This document shows, one piece after another, positions 58,701 to 64,000 of a stretch of DNA of 64,000 bases. The notes beneath the pieces were generated by a model that saw nothing but the letters and a program-made list of their open reading frames with translations, ran no database searches and had not been told where the DNA came from. A program made the position numbers and the translations under genes. Each line of letters opens with the position of its first letter. Position 1 is the stretch's first letter. This stretch comes from Nannobrachium achirus. Taxonomy: Eukaryota; Chordata; Actinopteri; Myctophiformes; Myctophidae. The stretch is taken from the NCBI GenBank assembly GCA_963921795.1, contig OY997642.1:63370749-63434748 (forward strand), written 5' to 3'.

Positions 58701-59590
58701 CACCATTAACAACACTTTACACATAGCAGTGGTTACACCATTAACAACACTTTACACATAGCAGTGGTTACACCGTTAACAACACTTTACACATAGCAGT
58801 GGTTACACCGTTAACAACACTTTACACATAGCAGTAGGTTACACCGTTAACAACACTTTACACATAGCAGTGGTTACACCGTTAACAACACTTTACACAT
58901 AGCAGTGGTTACACCGTTAACAACACTTTACACATAGCAGTGGTTACACCGTTAACACTTTACACATAGCAGTGGTTACACCGTTAACACTTTACACATA
59001 GCAGTGGTTACACCATTAACAACACTTTACACATAGCAGTGGTTACACCGTTAACAACACTTTACACATAGCATTGGTTACACCATTAACAACACTTTAC
59101 ACATAGCAGTGGTTACACCATTAACAACACTTTACACATAGCTGTGGTTACACTGTTAACAACACTTTACACATAGCAGTGGTTACACCGTTAACAACAC
59201 TTTACACATAGCAGTGGTTACACCATTAACAACACTTTACACATAGCAGTGGTTACACCGTTAACACTTTACACATAGCAGTGGTTACACCGTTAACAAC
59301 ACTTTACACATAGCAGTGGTTACACCGTTAACAACACTTTACACATAGCAGTGGTTACACCATTAACAACACTTTACACATAGCAGTGGTTACACCGTTA
59401 ACAACACTTTACACATAGCAGTGGTTACACCGTTAACAACACTTTACACATAGCAGTGGTTACACCGTTAACACTTTACACATAGCAGTGGTTACACCGT
59501 TAACACTTTACACATAGCAGTGGTTACACCATTAACAACACTTTACACATAGCAGTGGTTACACTGTTAACAACACTTTACACATAGCAG
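55746..59590 (+). repeat. 35-bp minisatellite, second block (3.8 kb)
   Basis: About 111 further units, mostly of the 35-base AACAACA type. Private variants GCATTGGTTAC and GCAGGGGTTAC recur at intervals of about 765 bases (for example 56603 and 57368), showing local block duplication distinct from that of the first block. Confidence 0.97.
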
Positions 59591-62209
59591 TATCTATCTA
59601 TCTATCTAGGTCGTCCTCAGACGAGCCCTCCATCGTTGTTTCCAGTCATCTCGGTTCTCCATACATCTGGCCAGCTCATTGGTGTTCTGTGTCCCTACGT
59701 CTTCCTTGAGTACGTCCACGTATGTTTTTGTGGGACGTCCTCGCGACCGGTGCCCATGTGTTGGCTCCCACAGTACCAATTTGCTGGCTGGAAGCTCCTG
59801 GTGTCTTTGGCAGTGTCCTGCTAGTCTCATTCTTCTGGTGGCAATTTTCTCGCTTACCTTTGGTATTCCCTCATACAGGCTCCTGTTTGTAACATGTGCA
59901 CTCCTGTTGATGTTGAGTACTGCACGCAACATTCTAGTGTAGCACCCGTCTAGAGACTTCTGCAGGGTTGGCTTCAGGGTCCAGCATTCACTGCCATAGA
60001 GGAGAACAGACTCCACCGTTGCAAAGAAGAAGCTAAGTTTGATTTGGCGGGGGAGGTTAGAGTTCCATACACTGTTCATGCCGTTCAGGGCCCTCCAAGC
60101 GAGTGCCTTCCTTACTTTAAGGTCTTTCTCAGTTGAGTCGACCCATGCGCCCAGGTACTTGAAGTCCTTGACTTCCTTCAACACAGCTCCTTCTGTTGTT
60201 GTCAGAGGTGAGTGATCAGGTAGGTTATAGGTGATAACCTCAGTTTTCTTAGCATTTAGCCTGAGACCAACTTTGGCACACTCTATCTCCACCCTGTTCA
60301 GGAGTTCTTGTGCTTGTTCCATGCTGTCGGAGAGCAGGCTGATGTCGTCCGCATAGTCCAGGTCTGTCAGAACTACTGCGGGATGCCGCCTTGACCTCCT
60401 TGGTGTTAGCGTGAAGCCAAGCTCTTGTTCTCGTCCCCCTATGGCTTTCCTGAGCGCATAATCTAGAACTATGATGAAGAGGTAGGGGGCTAGGGTGTCT
60501 CCTTGCATTACACCCGCTCGGATGTCAAACACCTCACTGCTGCCATCTGGAGTCACCACTTTGGCCCTTGTTTTTGCGTACATGGTCTCGATAGCCCGGA
60601 GAATGTTGGGAGGGACATTGTAGGCCTCAAGGATCTTCACCATCTTGCTTCTGTGGATAGAATCAAAAGCCTTTTTGAAGTCAATGAAGCACAGTACAGC
60701 TGCTAGGTTGTCCTTTTTCACCTCCTCTATTAATCTCCTTAATGCCAGGAAATGTGCTACGGTTGTTCTCTCCTCTCGAAAACCATTTTGGTTTTCTCTC
60801 AGGTGAGGGTCGATGGCATGCCGTATCCTGTTCAGTATCATTCGGTTGAAGACCTTAGCTGTAATACATGTCAGGCTGATGCCTCTGTAGTTGTCTGGCT
60901 TTGAGAGGTCTCCAGCTTTAGGCACCGGGATGATGTTAGACAGAGACCATATTTCAGGTTGCTTGTTGTGCTGTAGAGCATTGTTGCAAAAGTCTAGGAT
61001 GAGGTTGTCTAGGTCGCAGTTCTTCAAGACCTCTGGGGGTATGCCATCCGGCCCAGCACTCTTTCCCTCTCTCAGGGTGGATTTTGCCCTGGCGAGCTCG
61101 CTGGTTGTGAAGGTTCCATCGTCGATGTTCAGGCCCTGGAGGACTGTCGGTATATTTTCCTCCTCTCCCTCTTCCACTGATGTTCCCAGGAGCCTCTGGA
61201 AGTGGTCGAACCATGTTGCCACCCTCTCCTCTGGGCTGTGTCCTTCCACCTGGCCCTCCTTGGCCCTTTTCCGCCCTGTCATCTCATTTATTACCTTCCA
61301 GGCCTCCCCGTATTGCCTTTCACCTTGCGCCGCCTGCACTCTTCGCACACTTTCCATCACTTCTTCCCCTTTGATGGTGTCGTAGGTGCTGAAGAGAGAC
61401 TGTTTGGCTTCGTTCAGTGTCTCGCGACTCTCCTCTGTTGGCTCACGCTCAAAGTTGAGTCGTGCTTCCTCCAACCTGCCTCGTGCTGCTACAACCTTCG
61501 GGTGTCTGGACCATGGTGGTGCTCTTACTCTGTTCAGCACTGGCACGCACAGTCTGGTCGCCTCCTCGTTCGCTGTGATGAATCTCCCATATTCACGGCT
61601 GGGCTCCTCTCCCCTATCCAGCTGCCGAAAGCGCTTCCTGACTTCCTCCGTGTACCTGGTTTGGAGGCCCGGATTGGTCGTGAATGCCTTCCAGTCATGC
61701 CGAATCTTGGGGCTTGGCTTTGGGACCCTGAGGCTCAGTCGCACCCTCATGGAGACCACACGGTGATCAGAGCCTACAGAGCTGAACGTGCTGTATGGCT
61801 CAGCGTTCAGGATGGAATTCCTCCACTTTAGCCTCACTAGGATATAGTCCAACTGATATAGCCTAGGTAGCTCTCCAGGCCTCGAGGCTCGGTCTCGGAA
61901 GGTCCATCTCTTCCCTGTTTTCTTCCTGAACATGGTGTTTGCTGCCAGGAGCTGGTGTTCCATGAGAAGGGCTGTGAGGTATGCGCCGTTGCGGTTGGTA
62001 GACTCATGGTATGGGAATGGTGCATCCTCCTGTCCGATCCTGGCGTTGAAGTCGCCAAGGATTGCCAGGAAGTTGTGCGCTGGGACACCTCGGACTGCTG
62101 TTGTGAGGTCCTCATAGAACTTCTCAACATCCTCAGGTGATGCCGTGTTAGTGGGCGAGTACACCACTATGACTGTTGTTACTGGGTTACCTGCAAATTC
62201 AGCCTAGCC
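59591..62209 (-). mobile_element. RTE-type LINE inserted in minisatellite
   Basis: A minus-strand element of 2,619 bases ends in (GATA)n (59591-59607). It is flanked by CATAGCAG on both sides (59583-59590 and 62210-62217), an 8-base target duplication created within one array unit. The 5' end is truncated inside the endonuclease. A very short 3' end with a simple-repeat tail is typical of RTE-clade elements such as fish Rex3. One open frame spans nearly the whole copy, so the insertion is young. Confidence 0.88.
59606..62167 (-). CDS. RTE-type LINE ORF2, endonuclease (partial) and RT
   Basis: 853 codons without a stop. The frame extends about 10 codons upstream of the nominal GTG start, to the truncation point. 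Residues 1-140 are the C-terminal part of an APE-type endonuclease: GDFNARIG at 38-45, LDYIL at about 106 and the catalytic SDHRVV at 133. A linker rich in Arg/Glu follows. The reverse transcriptase then has NYRGISL, FIDFKKAFDS (about 490), GVMQGDTLAPYLF (about 550) and LDYADDISLL (about 605). A C-terminal region has SECWTL and a MRLAGHCQRH block. The stop codon TAG is the first part of the GATA tail, so the 3' UTR is effectively absent. Missing N-terminal catalytic residues make it non-autonomous. Confidence 0.88.
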   Translation of the reverse strand: MVYSPTNTASPEDVEKFYEDLTTAVRGVPAHNFLAILGDFNARIGQEDAPFPYHESTNRNGAYLTALLMEHQLLAANTMFRKKTGKRWTFRDRASRPGELPRLYQLDYILVRLKWRNSILNAEPYSTFSSVGSDHRVVSMRVRLSLRVPKPSPKIRHDWKAFTTNPGLQTRYTEEVRKRFRQLDRGEEPSREYGRFITANEEATRLCVPVLNRVRAPPWSRHPKVVAARGRLEEARLNFEREPTEESRETLNEAKQSLFSTYDTIKGEEVMESVRRVQAAQGERQYGEAWKVINEMTGRKRAKEGQVEGHSPEERVATWFDHFQRLLGTSVEEGEEENIPTVLQGLNIDDGTFTTSELARAKSTLREGKSAGPDGIPPEVLKNCDLDNLILDFCNNALQHNKQPEIWSLSNIIPVPKAGDLSKPDNYRGISLTCITAKVFNRMILNRIRHAIDPHLRENQNGFREERTTVAHFLALRRLIEEVKKDNLAAVLCFIDFKKAFDSIHRSKMVKILEAYNVPPNILRAIETMYAKTRAKVVTPDGSSEVFDIRAGVMQGDTLAPYLFIIVLDYALRKAIGGREQELGFTLTPRRSRRHPAVVLTDLDYADDISLLSDSMEQAQELLNRVEIECAKVGLRLNAKKTEVITYNLPDHSPLTTTEGAVLKEVKDFKYLGAWVDSTEKDLKVRKALAWRALNGMNSVWNSNLPRQIKLSFFFATVESVLLYGSECWTLKPTLQKSLDGCYTRMLRAVLNINRSAHVTNRSLYEGIPKVSEKIATRRMRLAGHCQRHQELPASKLVLWEPTHGHRSRGRPTKTYVDVLKEDVGTQNTNELARCMENRDDWKQRWRARLRTT

Positions 62210-63435
62210 ATAGCAGTGGTTACACCGTTAACAACACTTTACACATAGCATTGGTTACACCATTAACAACACTTTACACATAGCAGTGGTTACACTGTTA
62301 ACAACACTTTACACATAGCAGTGGTTACACCGTTAACAACACTTTACACATAGCAGTGGTTACACCATTAACAAGACTTTACACATAGCAGTGGTTACAC
62401 TGTTAACAACACTTTACACATAGCAGTGGTTACACCATTAACAACACTTTACACATAGCAGTGGTTACACCATTAACAACACTTTACACATAGCAGTGGT
62501 TACACCATTAACAACACTTTACACATAGCAGTGGTTACACCGTTAACAACACTTTACACATAGCAGTGGTTACACCATTAACAACACTTTACACATAGCA
62601 GTGGTTACACCATTAACAACACTTTACACATAGCAGTGGTTACACCCTTAACACCACTTTACACATAGCAGTGGTTACACCGTTAACACAACTTTACACA
62701 TAGCAGTGGTTACACCGCTAACAACACTTTACACATAGCAGTGGTTACACCGTTAACAACACTTTACACATAGCAGTGGTTACACCGTTAACAACACTTT
62801 ACACATAGCAGTGGTTACACCGTTAACAACACTTTACACATAGCAGTGGTTACACCGTTAACAACACTTTACACATAGCAGTAGGTTACACCATTAACAA
62901 CACTTTACACATAGCAGTGGTTACACCGTTAACAACACTTTACACATAGCAGTAGGTTACACCGTTAACAACACTTTACACATAGCAGTGGTTACACCGT
63001 TAACAACACTTTACACATAGCAGTGGTTACACCGTTAACACTTTACACATAGCAGTGGTTACACCGTTAACACTTTACACATAGCAGTGGTTACACCGTT
63101 AACACTTTACACATAGCAGTGGTTACACCATTAACAACACTTTACACATAGCAGTGGTTACACTGTTAACAACACTTTACACATAGCAGTGGTTACACTG
63201 TTAACAACACTTTACACATAGCAGTGGTTAAACCGTTAACAACACTTTACACATAGCAGTGGTTACACCATTAACAACACTTTACACATAGCAGTGGTTA
63301 CACCGTTAACAACACTTTACACATAGCAGTGGTTACACCATTACCACCACTTTACACACAGCAGTGGTTACACCATTAACAACACTTTACACATAGCAGT
63401 GGTTACACCGTTAACAACACTTTACACATAGCAGT
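62210..63435 (+). repeat. 35-bp minisatellite, third block (1.2 kb)
   Basis: About 35 units that continue in register after the LINE, with GTAGGTTAC variants at about 62882 and 62952. The array stops at TAGCAGT (63435). Confidence 0.97.
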
Positions 63436-64000
63436 TGTAGTGCACATATGAATACTGAATATGGATACAGTATTAATATATATCGTAATATTAAAAATAA
63501 TATTTCATAAAATAATTATGAAACAATTTTTCTATCACGCTATTGTTTACAAGCGTGAGTTCTTGGCAGAGTTGCAATAAATGTTCATTACTGTGCATAC
63601 ATACTGTAAAATATGAATATTTACGAAAAATGACAAATTACCTTTTAATAGAATGCCTAAGCATTTAAGATTCCAGTACCAATCACATCAATTCAAAACA
63701 CACAGAAAGAAATGTCAATTGTCCACACTGTTTCGCTAAAATATGAAAAAGTGATTTATTATAAAAATCATAAAATGTACATTCAGACTAGCATAACTAT
63801 GTCTGATTCTTCAAGCAAAAGATAGATAATGGGTTCTTAGGGAAATGGAAAGCATAGTATCTTCACTGGCTATTCGTTAACCGATAACCAAATAAAAGAA
63901 TATATATTTCAAAACTGTCAAATTGTTGTACAAAAATAGTTGGCAGACTACTGTACAGTATTATTCAGTTTTGCAAAGTGTTTCCCAAAAAAAAAACATA
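63436..64000. other. AT-rich intron sequence after array
   Basis: No exon, repeat or RNA gene recognised. It is presumably still the kinase intron. Confidence 0.5.

Larger units (their letters stand above)
36367..64000 (+). other. Giant intron of kinase gene (incomplete)
   Basis: From the donor at 36367 to the window end no further kinase exon is found on the plus strand, so the intron exceeds 27.6 kb. It holds a G-run (about 36402-36416), the 35-bp minisatellite in three blocks, two mobile elements and AT-rich sequence. The DFG-containing exon must follow after 64000 if the gene is intact. Confidence 0.7.

Noticed and set aside
60891-61831. Plus-strand open frames across the RTE LINE
   Set aside because: They are antisense shadows of the minus-strand ORF2, which has clear endonuclease and reverse transcriptase motifs.
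1-64000. tRNA, rRNA, snRNA or tRNA-derived SINE genes
   Set aside because: I looked for A-box/B-box pairs and cloverleaf-compatible segments and found none that I could support.

Overview
This window is vertebrate nuclear DNA, most probably from a teleost fish. It has no bacterial-style operons. Its protein-coding content is two spliced exons of a RIP-family kinase, a fish-type B30.2 (PRY-SPRY) exon fragment and three LINE retrotransposon remnants. The rest is microsatellites, minisatellites, foldback elements and short non-autonomous DNA transposons. Species identity cannot be read from the sequence alone.

Layout. 1-5.4 kb is a mosaic of one foldback/inverted-repeat element family (here called F1), with termini ACTAGAAAAG... 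and TAAGTGTGCCTGC, A-rich arrays and an internal palindrome of about 2 kb. 5.4-8 kb holds CA/GA/GACA microsatellites and a truncated B30.2 exon on the minus strand. 8.06-10.95 kb is a decayed L1-type LINE (plus strand). 11-12.9 kb holds local duplications. 12.86-14.82 kb is a 5'-truncated LINE of the CR1/L2/Rex1 type with an open 609-codon reverse transcriptase frame (minus strand). 15.15-17.19 kb is a 2,040-bp inverted-repeat element made of two opposed GC-rich arrays. 17.37-17.86 kb is a TTAA-flanked MITE. 18.4-19.6 kb is another F1 copy with a TTAGCATTAGCA array. 19.6-23.6 kb contains several minisatellites, two of them as a head-to-head inverted pair. 24-30.6 kb has palindromic MITEs, hAT-like MITEs and 49-bp and 48-bp minisatellites. 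30.8-34.8 kb is a small direct-repeat array split by a hAT element, a TTAA MITE, an F1 copy and a further MITE nested inside that copy.

35.0-64 kb belongs to one gene. Two phase-compatible exons (35002-35170 and 36036-36366) encode the start of a RIPK-like kinase domain up to the catalytic loop. The next intron is still open at the window end. It holds about 23.6 kb of a 32/35/36-bp minisatellite (roughly 690 units), spanning 36.5-63.4 kb and interrupted by a TTAA-flanked piggyBac-like MITE and by an RTE-type LINE with an 853-codon open frame. The array shows kilobase-scale higher-order duplication with an exact 5,131-bp offset, and most of its unit variation falls at one CpG.

No operon-like cooperation exists here. 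The only host gene clearly supported is the kinase. A possible interferon-responsive promoter and untranslated first exon near 24.2-24.35 kb is proposed as an inference. Everything else is best read as mobile or tandem DNA.
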